64,000 bases of DNA. Origin: Enoplolaimus lenunculus. Taxonomy: Eukaryota; Nematoda; Enoplea; Enoplida; Thoracostomopsidae. Where the stretch lies: positions 1-64,000 of the forward strand of contig JASANG010002067.1 of NCBI GenBank assembly GCA_030248215.1. Reading direction: 5' to 3'. The notes under the pieces are model-generated. The model searched no databases, was not told the origin of the DNA, and saw only the letters and a program-made list of their open reading frames with translations. Positions 47,043-59,734 of the stretch are shown piece after piece (within the stretch, counting starts at the first letter, position 1; the number at the start of each line of letters is the position of its first letter). Position numbers and translations under genes: made by a program.

Positions 47043-47207
47043 GGGTTGCACTATACTCGCATAGTGCCGCCGGACGTCGTCACACGGCGCGATAAAACTT
47101 GCTCATTAAAATTATCGCACGCCACCACTAAGATTTAGTCTACATTTTTGTGACCAACGCATAACGGCGTGCGGCGTCGTCCGAGACAATAAAGTATAGC
47201 GCAATCC
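47043..47207. mobile_element. Family E MITE, short copy
   Basis: Left end GGGTTGCACTATACTCGC, reversed right end GGATTGCGCTATACTTTAT, with a CpG-rich interior (GCCGCCGGACGTCGTCACAC, GGCGTGCGGCGTCGTCCG). Confidence 0.65.
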
Positions 47208-47717
47208 TAGTTTTATTGGGTTTCAGATGTTTCAGCAACACATCTTTATTTTTCTAAGCGGTGTCTACTGACACCCCAGACACATCTGCTCCCACGCGCC
47301 TGCCATGGTTTGAAGTTCCATGCTACGTTCAGTATATAATGAAATCTGCAGCATGAAGATAAATTAAATTTAACGCTTCATATAGCACTAGAGTGTAAGG
47401 TTTCAAAGCATAAATCAGTATATATTTATGTAGTAAATATTACGTGAACAAATAGTACTGCGCTTCTGATACTATTATTATTTTAGAACAAAAGTAGTGA
47501 TAATATCCAAGAAAAATCGTGCAGCATCGTCACACAGTGCGTCAATTATATACGCTTCAAACTCAAAAAATGGGCGTATATGTGTACGTAAAGGTTTCAA
47601 TAATATTAAAAGCGTACAGTTCTGGGAACAAAGGTTTAAGTTCTTGATCGTTGGTCACAAGATTAGGCTTACGTCCTGGCTTAGCCTTCGGTTTTGGAGA
47701 AAACTTAGCTAAAGCTT

Positions 47718-47945
47718 CAGGATGCAACCGGAATTATAAATAACTTTGGCAGTACACGATCAGATAATTTTAGATAAATAAGTTAAAACAATATTCCAAT
47801 TTTTCTCAAATTTTCGAGTGAGACAAATTTTAAATACCGAAAATGCCGGAAAACTCCGGTGAAAAAATACCGCATTTATTACCGGAACAGGATAGTGAAA
47901 AATACCGGATGTCCCTACCGGAACTGGAATTCCGGTTGCACCCTG
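47718..47945. mobile_element. Family D hAT-type MITE, short copy
   Basis: Left CAGGATGCAACCGGAATTAT, right reversed CAGGGTGCAACCGGAATTCC; 228 bp. It is inserted in a CCTAAG-type array (47640-48010). The flanking eight bases (TAAAGCTT and CTTAAAGC) are similar but not a clean duplication. Confidence 0.7.
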
Positions 47946-48010
47946 CTTAAAGCCCAAATCTTTGTCTGAGCCTTTAGCTAAGCCTAATTTCGAAGCTAAG
48001 TTTAAGTTTA

Positions 48011-51000
48011 AGCTTAATGTGAAGGGGGATAGTGCACAAGAGCCATGGTTTATATTTGTAGTTTCTTCCGGTCAGGATAACTCCAATAACGGAATTGACA
48101 AGAAATGCAGATTGTTATCGGCACAGCAGGTTGCACGAAAGAATGGCATTCGATTTTCAGCAAAATAATACAAATAAATTAAATGTCAGAATTATAGTAG
48201 GTATATACATCTTGCTGCTCTAGAAATAGCCGGTAGCTAAACGCTATTAAAGTAACTGGCTAATTATCAGATATGTATGAACACTGTTTGATAATTGAAT
48301 TTAAAAGTGATATGCGAATCAACAAAAACATTTAAAAATATAAACTCTTCTACACTTGTTACATCCAAAATTTTCGAAATTTCCACATTTTGGCACAAAT
48401 TACACTTAAGATAGGGCTCAGTATTTAATCTGGTTGCGGAAGTGTTTGAGGTGCCCAAATTTATTTTCTGTTATACATTATATTTTATTTTATATTTCCA
48501 CGTTTATGATTTCTCTATGCGTGTGACCTTATAAACCGCCTTCGTATTCTCATTTTCGCGTATTTTTAGAGACAGTCAGAGACATCAATTATTTTAGGAT
48601 GACACTATGGCAAGCTAAATTATTAATGGCGCATTAAATGCTCATCCAGGTTGGTGTTAACCTATTTGAAATATGTGCCGTAGCGAATACAACTCGTTCT
48701 GCTTTGGGTTTCGGGTCGTAGCAAGAGTGGTCAGTTCGCGTTCAGAACCACTAAGTAATTCCGCACCCCTTTAAATCTTTTAACCACGCTTGTATGTTGA
48801 AACTGTAAGATGCCCTTCCTAAATATTTTACTTCCCTCTCCCATTTAATCTGTTCTGGATAATGATGGTGTGTTTTTGGTTTTTTAGTAAAATTATCACT
48901 GCAGGATAAAGTTGCCCGTAGCCAGTTTCTATTGCGATGAGAAGTAACAAAGTGCCGCAAATTTGACCGTTTTCACTAATGACAGGATATGAATTTTAAG
49001 GAAAGTACTAAATCCAATATATAATTAATTAATTAATGGATATTACAAACAAGTAAGGTTGCCAATTAACGGTGAGTAAATCGTATGGACACACTCTGCT
49101 ACGAGTTTAACCAATCCAAACGTAGCTTCATCAGCTATTACGCTCATTCATGAATCGATACAGAAGCACTTATGCGACGTTGCCGTAAGTCTTAGATTTC
49201 AAACTTAAAACGTATTGGCTGGGTTTCCGAATCCATACTTTAATACGACTTATTACTTAAGTATGGACTGAAGTAAATGCTTTACTATTTTACCGTTTTT
49301 AAAAGCGTACTCAACTGAAGTAAATACTTTAAAGTCGCTGGCAAAATTTGATATGCCACAAATTAACAGCACAGGCAATACTAACCTTGGTCTAATTGAA
49401 ATTTTAGACTCATAATGCCTTCTTAATATAAAACTAAACTAATAGTTAATCATGATAACAGTGGTCGATATTTGGCGTTTCTTTGGTTGTGCACGAAAAT
49501 TTAAGTATTTGCATAAGTCGGTGACGCAAGTAATTACTAAGTATAATTAAGTAATCACTTAAGTACAATTTCAGAAGCTCAGCAAATATCTATATAGCAC
49601 TTTACGATTACTAGACCAAAAATATTACGTTTACGAAAGGGGCATTCAGGGCAGAGATAATAATGAAACACCGTTTCCAAAATTCCAGATGAGACGAGAG
49701 ACAGGGCAGTCATAAGATTTGCAGTTAAACAATTTTTCTAGCGCCATACGTTTGTTGTATTAAACAAATTAAAACACTTTGAAATGCAATATTACGTTAT
49801 ACATACATACCCTCAAGATGCGAAATCTTGGCTATCTCAATCTTTACGCTGGACTTATTCGCTGTTTTTTTCAAGAAATATAAATGACAGGCCGATAAAA
49901 ACAACTTTTACTCGCAGTTTAACTTATGACCCACATTCCTAGTGATTAAACATCATTAGTCAACTTGTTTTTGCTGCTTTTAGTAGTTATTCTCAAAAAG
50001 AACTGCAATAGGTGAACGCTAATGTTTGTAGTGAACGCAGTGACCGTATTTTAAAACAGGCTGACACACATTGAAGCTTGACGGTAGACGAAAAAAGCAG
50101 ATACAGCCAACAGCATACACCAGGGGATATTCAGGATATAGTGCCACCCTCAATATTTCTGGTGACACTCGAAAAAGTCATTTTTACAGGTGGCAGCCTG
50201 AAAACGTTGAAAATTTATCTGGCTCGCTTCGCTGTCTCGCAAAGATATGGTTATATATATAAACCCTTCAAAAATAAAATACTGATCATGTCCCTGGGTG
50301 GGTACCGTACCAGCATACATTTTGCAAAATGGTTAGCGAGAATTTCAGCTCATGATTACTATTCCACTCGCATCGGGCTATTGAAAAAATATACATTTTT
50401 AACGTTGCTAAGTTTATAAACTGTTCACGATGACAGCTTTTGCACGCCCATAGCGAGATCAACCCTGGGAGGGGCATACGGTTGAAATAATTGACGAGCA
50501 AACGAGTCTAAAACTGCTCTTGGGGAACCAAAGCGTTTTTACGGCTGTGGGCTGAGTTCCTAAGACCACCATTTAGCTACTGGCTCGCTATAGTGGTAGC
50601 AACAATTCAAAGCCTGCTATAGGATTACCGAACACCTAAACCTTCAGGCGCTTTTCAGATATATTCAAATCTAGAACGTTATATAGCAAATTATTTTAGA
50701 AATGGCACTACAGTAAATATTGAATCAAGCTTTTACTAAAACAAAAGAACACCTATTGACGATATATTTAATTATGAACGGTTTCAATTGTTTAAAAACG
50801 GCTTCAAAATAATAAATTGTACATTTTTATTTTGGACCAATTTTGGCATTTTCGAAGACCATAACCAGCAAGCCGGGCTGCAGCACTTTTCCGTGAAATC
50901 GGCAAAATTATTCCGGGGCGGAGCGGTCCTTGGAAACCCCATTATAGTTTTAATGTCGCAGTTTTGCATGCAATGCAATATTTTCCAAGTTTAACAAATA

Positions 51001-51786
51001 ACCAATCTTTAAAAAATCAAAATTCAAAACATTTTGTCAAACTTATCTGCATTGAAATATAGAAAAAACGTTATCCTGCACGTTAAACTGCAATCGACTC
51101 AGCTTCCAGGTAAATATATTCGTAGTTCTGTTTTACTACTATTGTTTGAAACACGGAAAATTTACTAATGGAACCATTAGAGTGGTATACAAAACGCTAT
51201 TTTTAGAACGCCTTTTTAATATCACGTATTTATAAATACAAATGACACAAGCGTATGCCACAGAAGAGCAAAAGGGTTCATATATCAGGCACTTTACAGG
51301 CTTTAAAACAATCTTCTGGATCCTAAGATTCAAAAAATTTCTCGCTTTTATTACGCTTGGTCGGCGAGAAATTTTTTAAAACAAGCTTTAGCCCTCCGAA
51401 CCGAAATACTGGCGATGCCCTTGTCTACTGACGGTAGAAAACAGAAACATTCAAGTGGGCAAATGATTTCGCTTTTATTTCCGTGACGGGTTTTGATTCG
51501 GTTTTTTGAAACCTCAGGTTTTGTATTTAATGCCGCACAAAGTATAATTGTGTGGGCATTGTGTAATTTCAAATAAAAACAGAAATGGAAATAAATTATA
51601 CTAAAGCATATGATCGTTGCTGAATGAAACGTATTAAATTGATTATATCGAATCGAGTCATTAAAAGACTGTTATGAAAAACAAGGCGCCGCTTCAGGGC
51701 GTTAGGCACTCGAGAGCAAGGCAACGGATGCATTTACGAATAATAAATTTTATAGGTACAATTATGATTTTTACAGCCGCTTATTA
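48011..51786. other. No supported gene
   Basis: Open frames (minus 48751-48960; plus 50078-50419) lack family resemblance. The stretch about 50150-50560 contains GGCTCGCTTCGCTGTCTCGC and GGGGCATACGGTTGAAATA, words that recur at 52760, so it is probably an unclassified dispersed repeat. Confidence 0.35.
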
Positions 51787-51990
51787 TTAACCCTTTCCCA
51801 CGCGAGGGTTCTTCTAAAAGAAATTTAACTGCAAACTGTCTACGACCAATCGAAATATGATCATCAGTTTCTAGCAATTATTGCGAATATTTGCAGTATA
51901 CACACAAATCTAAAAACGGCGCAACGCAAGATGTGAGAGTCACTTCGGGCTCGAGGTAAAGCTCGTATAGCAAAATGCTGTTTGTAACTG
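51787..51990. mobile_element. Family C MITE, decayed
   Basis: TTAACCCTTTCCCACGCGAG at the left end, then GATGTGAGAGTCACTTCGGG and CTCGAGGTAAAGCTCGTATA as in intact copies; right end lost. Confidence 0.45.
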
Positions 51991-52439
51991 CTTCTCAGGC
52001 AGGAGCGCACTGGTTATAACCTTAAATTTAAAATTTAGATGTCCAATGAATTAGAAAATACTCGTGCTCGAAACGGTTTAATTTGTATTTGTAAATAAAT
52101 TGCGTAGTATTCATCCAGCAGATATCTTCCGCTGCATACAGTTTTTACAGATGCTGGTTTTGCGTTCATAACAGTTTGAATGCAATAAGGTTTTGTTAGC
52201 CACTGTAGGTTAAGGTTTATATAGATAATAAACTAAAAAGCTCAGCATACTCGTTTTAATTTATCTAAACGGCTAAACTAACCACACCAATAACTTTGGC
52301 AACTTAGCCCATGGTCGAGATGCGTATTCAAGCCAAAGCTTAGATGGAGCCTAGGGGGCCATTGTCAAAGTTATTTGTGTTTGAAGAACGCCATTAGCCT
52401 TAGTGGGTTCAAAATTTGCGTTAGGGAGGAGCCACGCTT

Positions 52440-52545
52440 CAATTTTGGGTCCATGTTAACTACATGGGTTTAGAAATTAAGCCTATGTCTAAGTCTAAAC
52501 CTAAGCCTATGCCTAAGCCTAAGCCTAAACGTAGATATAACCCTT
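52440..52545. repeat. Family A remnant with regular CCTAAG array
   Basis: GGTCCATGTTAACTACATGG then CCTAAGCCTATGCCTAAGCC; the array is the most regular in the window. Confidence 0.5.
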
Positions 52546-54195
52546 CCAGACTGTAAGTCCGTTCATTTATCTGCCTCTCGATGGACAAATCCAATATCAT
52601 GAGCCGTATTACTGTGTTCTCAACATAAGGCAAGTCGAAATTTTTGACCTAAACTGGGGCTGACGAATCATCATTATTACCCGTTTTGCATCTTCCCTTA
52701 CATTATTATATGTACAGGCTCGCAGTAAGCTCGCTCAACCGTCTGGTGGGGCTAAACAATTTTAGGCGGGCATGCGGTTGAAATAGCAAGCTTACAAGCA
52801 TGTATAAAACTAATCTAGGGGTCTAAAAAGTTTTTACAGGTGTAGATATCATTCTTGCTTCCATCTGGCCATGAAACTCAATAATTGTCATAACGAAACC
52901 AAGCGAACTCAAGATTATGCATGATTCGGTGTCAGAGATAAATCCTCAACTGCCTTTCTATGTCTTAAATGAAATTGGTTCAAATGAATTGTGTACATTA
53001 ATTTTAGAACATTGAAACAAAATGGTACCAAGAAACCTTGGTTTAGCAAAAAAATGTGCTTTGAATAGTCAGCCTCAAAATGACATTCGATTTTGTTTTC
53101 CGGTTAACCATGCATTTTGAAAATGTCATACAATTTCACCTTGAAAAATTTTGGGTTCTTTTAAGTTAAAATATTTCCCCGGACGGCGTTTACTTTAAAT
53201 TTTTGTTGCAGAGGTTGTATCAGCTGTCTCGAATGATGTTAAATTTTCTCCGCTTGGACAATATTGAAGCTTGAAACAAAGCAGTTATTTAAACCATCGA
53301 AAAAATATATCAGACATACAAACAAATTTGTTAATGAAACGATCAGAAGATATCGTGCAAATCCCAAATCTGCCTGAATTTTCAATCTTAAACAGTTCAT
53401 TTTGGTAAAAACCTCCAGAGATCAATCAATATTTAGAAGCCAAAATTTGACTGGTTGAATTCTTCCGTTAATTGAACAGTGGGGTGATATGTATACACAT
53501 TTTCCGATCATATAAAGGCAATACTGGAGACATTCAAAAGATCATTGTATTTAATATACATCCACTAAACTCAGATGTAACGAAGATGATTGTACAGAGA
53601 AGCTGGTTTGCGCCCTTCAATTGACAATAAACATAGGACCATAATGAAAGTATCGTGGATAAGGCTGTTGTTTTTCGAACATTTAAGCATTTTGGATGCA
53701 AAAATATGATCAAAACTGTATGGTTTGAGGTTACATTTTTCATAGCCAGGTGCATTTAATCAAGGTTGGTTTTTGGCCCTAAGGTGTTTTTCAACAGGCA
53801 GAATTAAATATTTCGCTGTAAAGCTTACTAAATTTCTAGAGAATATAGTTTTTCGCGATTCACATCACATAAGATAATGCATCAGCACTTAGAAAGAAAA
53901 TGTCAATCGTGAAAATGTGCTAAAATGGCTATACTATTCACAATAGCGCACAACTATGACGCGTTAGATATAATTACATTATGCTTATAAGATGCTTGAA
54001 ACAAATTCAATCTATTGGTATAATAGCAACGGAAAAACTGGCGAGATAATGATTTTATTTGGCGTAGTAGACATTTACTCGGTGAGCCGGCTGAAATTTG
54101 GGCACCACTACAAAGCATCAGTATGAATACTTTTCAAGTATTTAACTCTTAAGTATCCGCTGCAGCTCCAACAATGTCGAAGGTTAAAAATATAA
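52546..54195. other. No gene seen
   Basis: Contains at 52750-52850 a second copy of the repeat also seen at 50455 (GGGCATGCGGTTGAAATA); the rest is unique AT-rich DNA. Confidence 0.35.
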
Positions 54196-54501
54196 TTAAC
54201 TTTCAAAATGGTCAAAGTACTGTGGGTCGTATTTATGGTATCCTTCTAAGCTTTCACTAAAATTCTGCTTATTATTTTTGGTTCTGGTTGAAGTCGCGGG
54301 TGCGGCGTCGCAACTGCTCTGGTTGTGGTGCACAACTGCCTCAATATTATCTGAACAGGTGAAACTGATATTAACCAACGTACCTAAATTTTTATATTCC
54401 GATGTCGTATACTTTGTTTTACTACAGGTGAAACTGATATTAACCAACGTACCTAAATTTTTATATTCGGATGTCGTATACTTTGTTTTACTATGTTCCA
54501 T
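54196..54501 (-). CDS. Candidate 101-aa protein or 3' exon with an in-frame 23-residue duplication
   Basis: ATG at 54499-54501, TAA at 54196. The unit SKTKYTTSEYKNLGTLVNIS followed by FTC occurs twice in tandem; the rest (SDNIEAVVHHNQSSCDAAPA, then KNNKQNFSESLEGYHKYDPQ) is hydrophilic and compositionally protein-like. No signal peptide or membrane segment. The unit boundary carries an acceptor-like TTTCACCTGTAG, so it could be an exon instead of a full gene. Not recognised; the duplicated DNA is listed separately. Confidence 0.4.
   Translation of the reverse strand: MEHSKTKYTTSEYKNLGTLVNISFTCSKTKYTTSEYKNLGTLVNISFTCSDNIEAVVHHNQSSCDAAPATSTRTKNNKQNFSESLEGYHKYDPQYFDHFES
54356..54493. repeat. 69-bp tandem duplication inside a candidate coding frame
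   Basis: Copies 54356-54424 and 54425-54493 differ at very few positions (one C/G at ATTCCGATG versus ATTCGGATG). The length is divisible by three and the frame of the 54196-54501 protein is kept. Confidence 0.85.
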
Positions 54502-54660
54502 CGGCGATACTTTACCACCAAGAAATTAAATTTTTTCGGTCGCGATCCACGCTCCCGAAAGCTTTCTATTTTTACGTTGAATTGACAAAAATGTTGTGCT
54601 TTGATTAGAATTTTTCAATTTTTTAATGATTATTGTCTGATCTGACGCATAAATTTCTTC

Positions 54661-54825
54661 AATGCCAGAGCAAGCTAGGGGGGCTCTAAAATGCTGGGTT
54701 GAGGACCCCTTGTGTATGTCAATATATTTTTCAAATTTTTTGTTTAAAATCTTGTTAGGGCAGGGGACCCTCTTTTAGCTGAGCACCCCCCAATGGGAAA
54801 GTGGGTAGTGGTTGCTCCGGCCCCG
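54661..54825. mobile_element. GCCGGAGCA-type MITE, decayed
   Basis: Left CAATGCCAGAGCAAGC, reversed right GCGGGGCCGGAGCAACC, with a CCCC/GGGG-rich interior, similar to the element at 57379. Confidence 0.45.
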
Positions 54826-54921
54826 CATTTTTTAAAATATACTGATGAATATATATGTTCGTTTTACAAATTCATTAACCCGTTTCATTATTCACGGCAG
54901 TCCCCCTAAATAAGAAGTGTA

Positions 54922-55490
54922 CTGTAGTGACCAGCATAGCAGGGGGGTAATGAGAAAAGGGGCTCCATTTTGAGTCCGAATCAATACGAGCCCGTATCCC
55001 TAATATAAGAGTCCGCAAACAGGTAGTCCTTTACACCCTAATTACAGTCCATAAATGTTAATTATCTCTGATTGTAGTGCATAAATGAGTAATATATATG
55101 TTCGTTTTACAAATTCGTTATGCCGTTTCCTTATTCACGGCAGTCCTTCTAAATAACAAGTGCATAACACTTTAATTACAGTCCATAAATGTCGATTATC
55201 TCTAATTGTAGTGCATAAATGACTACAATAGCAAATGAAACTGAGTTCGAAACGTTAAAGCATGCTTAAGTTTTGAAAGTACATTCTTAAGTACATTAAC
55301 CTTGCATGATCGCTCAAGCTTTTGAGACAAGACAAATAAACGGTTATAATTTCACGGATAGTTGCAATACCTGATATATCAGTAACGATGGTCGGGTTAA
55401 AAATGAATAACAGTCTGTAACTGAAGAACAGGGGTACCCTATGAAGAGGCGAAATAAACATCAGGTTTCCTCTTATTCGGGTCACTACAG
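54922..55490. mobile_element. Family B MITE with an internal duplication that includes its own flank
   Basis: TA at 54920-54921 and 55491-55492; ends CTGTAGTGACCAGCATAGC and, reversed, CTGTAGTGACCCGAATAAGA. A segment outside the left end (about 54845-54920, ATATATGTTCGTTTTACAAA) recurs inside at about 55088-55163. Confidence 0.75.
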
Positions 55491-56213
55491 TATTGCGTCG
55501 CATAAATTGCTGCGACATTTCTACCAGTTAGCGGAGTGGCGTAGTCCGAAAAAGCTGTCAAAATTGATAATTATGCACGATTGATACATAGCAATATTTA
55601 TTTATATTTGAACAAAAATACAATTTAAAATAATGCTTAGAATACTACCGGAAATTGAACATCGTACCGCATGCTGAGAGTCTACATATTGTAGGTGCCT
55701 GTGCCACTTCTAATCGTATTTCAAACTAAAAGCTAAAACACAAACTAAAACCAAACCCAAAACCACACTTTAAAAGAGTCCCTGGCTTCACCTGGTCTCT
55801 CTTAGAACTTAAGTTAGGCTAAGGCGTTGCATTAGAGCGCATATAGTGTAATATAGAGGTAATGGCGGCTCCGCCGCAATGTACAGTTTATCGAGGTCCT
55901 GCGTGGCCGTTAAATAATTTTGTATATTACATGTGGCTATATTTGTAGAAAACAGCATAGCTATGCTAGCTATTTCAGCATCCCAATATGAGTGTCTAAT
56001 TGTTGCTGTTGTTGCATTTTTGCTAGCTTAACGGATCCCAATTCTGGCCGTCAGTCAAACTATGCAAATCAGGTCGAGACGCCAAGCGGGGTAGCCAGGA
56101 ACAGATTCAGTGTCAGATCAATTCACCTTGCAAATGCGGTTTATGTTTTTACAGTTAATTTTACCTTGAAATTTACGGAGACGTTTGCGGAATTGTTGGT
56201 TGTTTTCGTTTAG

Positions 56214-56416
56214 TAAACGGAATAATGTGAGCTTTAAGATTGCCACGGGAAAGTCTGATGTAAAAGAAACAATGGCGTGCATTGGTTTGTTGATTGCTCA
56301 TAGCGCTAGACTGTTGTACAGTACCCGGTAAGTGGTGTTTTATGGAGTAACTGTGGAAATCTTTTGTATTCAGGAGAAAACTGGGGGAACGCAGTCTAGT
56401 AATTTTAACGGGATTA
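56214..56416 (+). CDS. Candidate two internal exons of an unrecognised plus-strand gene
   Basis: Exon 56214-56327 follows acceptor TTTTCGTTTAG and ends at donor CG/GTAAGT; it reads KRNNVSFKIATGKSDVKETM and then ACIGLLIAHSARLLYST. The next exon starts at 56374 after TTTTGTATTCAG; it completes the Arg codon and reads RKLGERSLVILTGL to about 56416, where the end is unclear (stop TAG at 56420, or a weak donor GTTTAG). Phase agrees. The intron is only 46 bases. A hydrophobic stretch followed by RRKLGER and another hydrophobic stretch resembles a transporter loop, but I cannot assign a family. An open stretch at 55992-56213 upstream may hold the preceding exon. A TTAA-type MITE follows at 56488. 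Confidence 0.4.
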
Positions 56417-56487
56417 GTTTAGTATTCTGCGCAGGAATTGGTTATTCTAACTAGGACATTTAAGCGAAAAATTTTCAGTTTACTATC

Positions 56488-56758
56488 TATAACCCCTTCT
56501 CACATTGAGTTGCCTGTATGCAATTCAGCGCAGTGTATATACGTTAAATAGTATATATCGCACGTGTTTAACAATTGCAACACGTATACATAGTACTAAA
56601 TCATTACAAGGCGTGAGAGCCCCCTCGGGCTCGAGGGTCAATCTCCTATTGCTGAGTGGTGATGGTATACGCCTCCCACTCCAGTCATTGGAGTTCGAAT
56701 CCTAGCATAATAGTAGGTCTCTGGAGAAATAGAAAATATTCATGTGAGAAAGGGTTAA
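56488..56758 (+). mobile_element. Family C MITE with tRNA-like sequence, complete copy
   Basis: Ends TATAACCCCTTCTCACATTG and TTCATGTGAGAAAGGGTTAA. Plus-strand tRNA-like part at 56645-56707: TTGCTGAGTGGTGATGG (A box) and GGAGTTCGAATCC (B box). 271 bp, the same length as the copy at 1887 but in inverse orientation. Confidence 0.75.
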
Positions 56759-57378
56759 TTTTGTTGTCGTAATTGTGCCATTATTAATTCTTGTGTATAT
56801 AGTATATTTGGTGTCGGGTGGGGCAATAAACAATTAGACGGCCGCCTCACTAATTTGGAGCGATAAGCGGAACATCGGGATAGAACTAAAACAAAGTTGT
56901 GATTTGGGGCGTTTGAAGCGAGCAAATCGTCAACTTCTCACAGATATATAGAGATTGTTATCCGGTAAAAATTCCAGAAATGGTTGATATATTAATTGAA
57001 ATATCAGGGTACATTTCCCGGTTCATGGAATTGAGGTCGATACACCCAATACACGCGAATGACTGTTCCGATTATCACTAAAAGTTTGCTTTTATCGGTT
57101 ATCGAACACTTAAATTAACTATGACAAATAGGTCCTAAGACAACACGTCATATGCACACACGAAGCTAATGACAGAAAATACCAATTCATTCAAAGGCTC
57201 CGAAACTCTGCTAGCGTGATCGTTTCGTTCAATTTAACCCTGTTGGCCAAAGAATCAAGCAATCGGCCGCATGATTTTGGGCTGTAAAAATGGAATTTTT
57301 ATGCATCACTAACTTTTCACATGAAAAATAAACATTGAAAACAAAAGTAGTATCGTGTTTCATTTCTAGTGTTGTACT

Positions 57379-57564
57379 CAGTGCCGGAGCAGGCAAGTGT
57401 GGGATCTCCCCCAAACTCCGGGGTGGGCCCCCAAACTCGCGAGAGAAGCGAAAGCCAGACTCATTTTAAAACTTAGGCAGGTTTTATTTCAACCGGTTAG
57501 GGTGGGGCCTCTTTAAGGGTGGGGGCCCCCAAATGGGAGTATGGCGGTGGCTGCTACGGCCCTG
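57379..57564. mobile_element. Short hAT-like MITE
   Basis: Ends CAGTGCCGGAGCAGG and, reversed, CAGGGCCGTAGCAGCC. The flanking octamers GTTGTACT and TCTGTACT share six of eight bases, a decayed 8-bp target duplication. Confidence 0.65.
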
Positions 57565-57572
57565 TCTGTACT

Positions 57573-59730
57573 CGTTGGTATAGTGAACACTGGAAACTAT
57601 AAATTTATCATAGTAACCAAATGGATTCACCTAAATGCGTCAATAAAGTATGGGTTTCAATATTGTTTTAATCTGGTTGAGTTTGGGAAAACTTAAAATA
57701 ACAGCCCGTAACCAAGCACGTAGCAATAGATGGCTTCAAATTTATGTGGTCTTGTGAATCAAAAGCGTTTAGATTTGTAAAATTGTTACATGCTAATTGG
57801 AAAAATTTAGTTCGTGAATTTTAGCTAAGTCTTGAACCTCTAGCTCCGCCGACAGCCAATAAACCATTTAGACAGGCTACAGAATTCAAAGAATTCTATG
57901 TTATGAAAAAGTTTTCTTGCCTTTTTAAATCTACTTAAATCCCCTAAGAATTCCTGGTCAAAGACCTGCGTTTTCCGTGGTATATAATTGTATAAAGATT
58001 TTGTTCATTAGGTATATACAGCGAAATATGACAATACTTTGTAGCTTTTGATAGGTAGACATTTGATTAACGAATAGCATAATTTTATGAACGATTCAAA
58101 TATCTGAAGTTTTCGCGATCGCATGCATGTAGCCGGCGGCATAATTTTTCGTGTTTGGTACATACATGATCTCAAAACTTTTTATTACGAGTTGTAACTT
58201 GGCTCATACTAGCAAAATAACCGAGGGAATGAGAAACAGTAGGGATGTTTAAGTTATATAATATAGATGTTTACATAATTTATTTGCGAAAAATATCATA
58301 GTTTTGGTGATGTTTTAAGTGATATTCCTCTCGGATAGGGGATCGATTCACGAATTGTGTTCAATTTTAATGTGCTTTGAATATCAAATTTTGGGGTTTT
58401 GAGTAGTGATTCAATATTTGTGAAATATTCTTATGCAACTTCCACAATGTCATGCGTACACCAGGTGACATTTGAGGGGATAATGTGTAGCACACTTTAA
58501 TTTATTTACTTGGCAAAGTTTGTGAGTCAATTTGGTTGTGAAATAAAATTTCATTGACTTCGGACAAAAAATTTTCACAGCAAATAAAGGTCACAAAATT
58601 CAATGACAAGTTAAAATAGAGATGACATGTTTCGCTAAATCTGACTGGTGGAAATCTTTGCCAACCATTCTATATATGGACCATTTTTCTAAAATATATA
58701 CAAAACAAAAGGCCGAAATTTTATAATATAGAATGCATTACCATTTATATTAACAATCCTGCTGAGTTTGTGACAAATTAATTGATTTTAACGTAGAAAT
58801 TTGCATAGAAGTATCCAAGGTTATTTTTGATGGGTTGTTAAGAATTGGTTTAGCTCGCTTATGACTCAAGGACGAAAACAGAAAACCAGTTATATTAAGC
58901 CTGTAGTCCTATTTGTTGAGCATCCGAGGTATTTGTTATATACTAACTTGTTTAATAGCTAAAATTAATAAATGCCAAATATAGTTGAACAAAGCATTTA
59001 CGTAGATAACCCTAATGAATTCCTTTGTACTTGCTAATGGAAGGTTAAGATGCTCAGAAACAGAAACAACTTATCTTGGTGCACGACATTTAGCATTTAA
59101 TAGCAGTTATAAGAATGTGTTAAGAGACCGTAAAAAATACGTGAACTGGTGAACAAAAATGTCTAAACTCCACTGGTTGCAAAATCAAAATAAAGCGCTA
59201 TACTTTGCCTAGCTATTTAACAGTTCTGGAGTGGCACGCCCTGTTTAACGGGTGGAACGACATAAATCTACTTAAGGAAAAGGATACTTTACATACTTTG
59301 TAAAAAACCATTGAAATTATCGTTAAGTCGGAAATATAAAAACTCAGAAATCAAAAAACGAAATACGCATCGAATGTTTTAAGCATATGATCAACGAAAA
59401 CCACAGTATTCGTTTCATAGAGAACAGTAACGGTCCGCTTCATCGAAGACGAGCTTGTATACAATGAAAAATTAGTAAAATCAATTGAAATACCAAATAA
59501 AACGTGGAAACTTTCATTTTGTTTCAAATATAAATTCTATATATAAAAATAAACACCATGTGAATGCTAACAAACCGACCCGATGTAGCTTGCATTCATT
59601 ACATTGCTTCAACCCACTTGAGAGTTCACAATCATCGATATCAGTATTAAATATTCAGTGCTCATTTCATATATCATATGAACACGATAGTGTTCATATA
59701 TATGATTCGCGCATCTCAAGCGCGTATTTT
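57573..59730. other. No supported gene
   Basis: Unique AT-rich DNA. A plus-strand frame at 59485-59811 has no ATG and is not supported. Confidence 0.35.
59670..59708. repeat. Perfect short hairpin
   Basis: ATATGAACAC, GATA, GTGTTCATAT: ten-base arms with a four-base loop, inside a longer imperfect palindrome. Confidence 0.6.
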
Positions 59731-59734
59731 CAGT

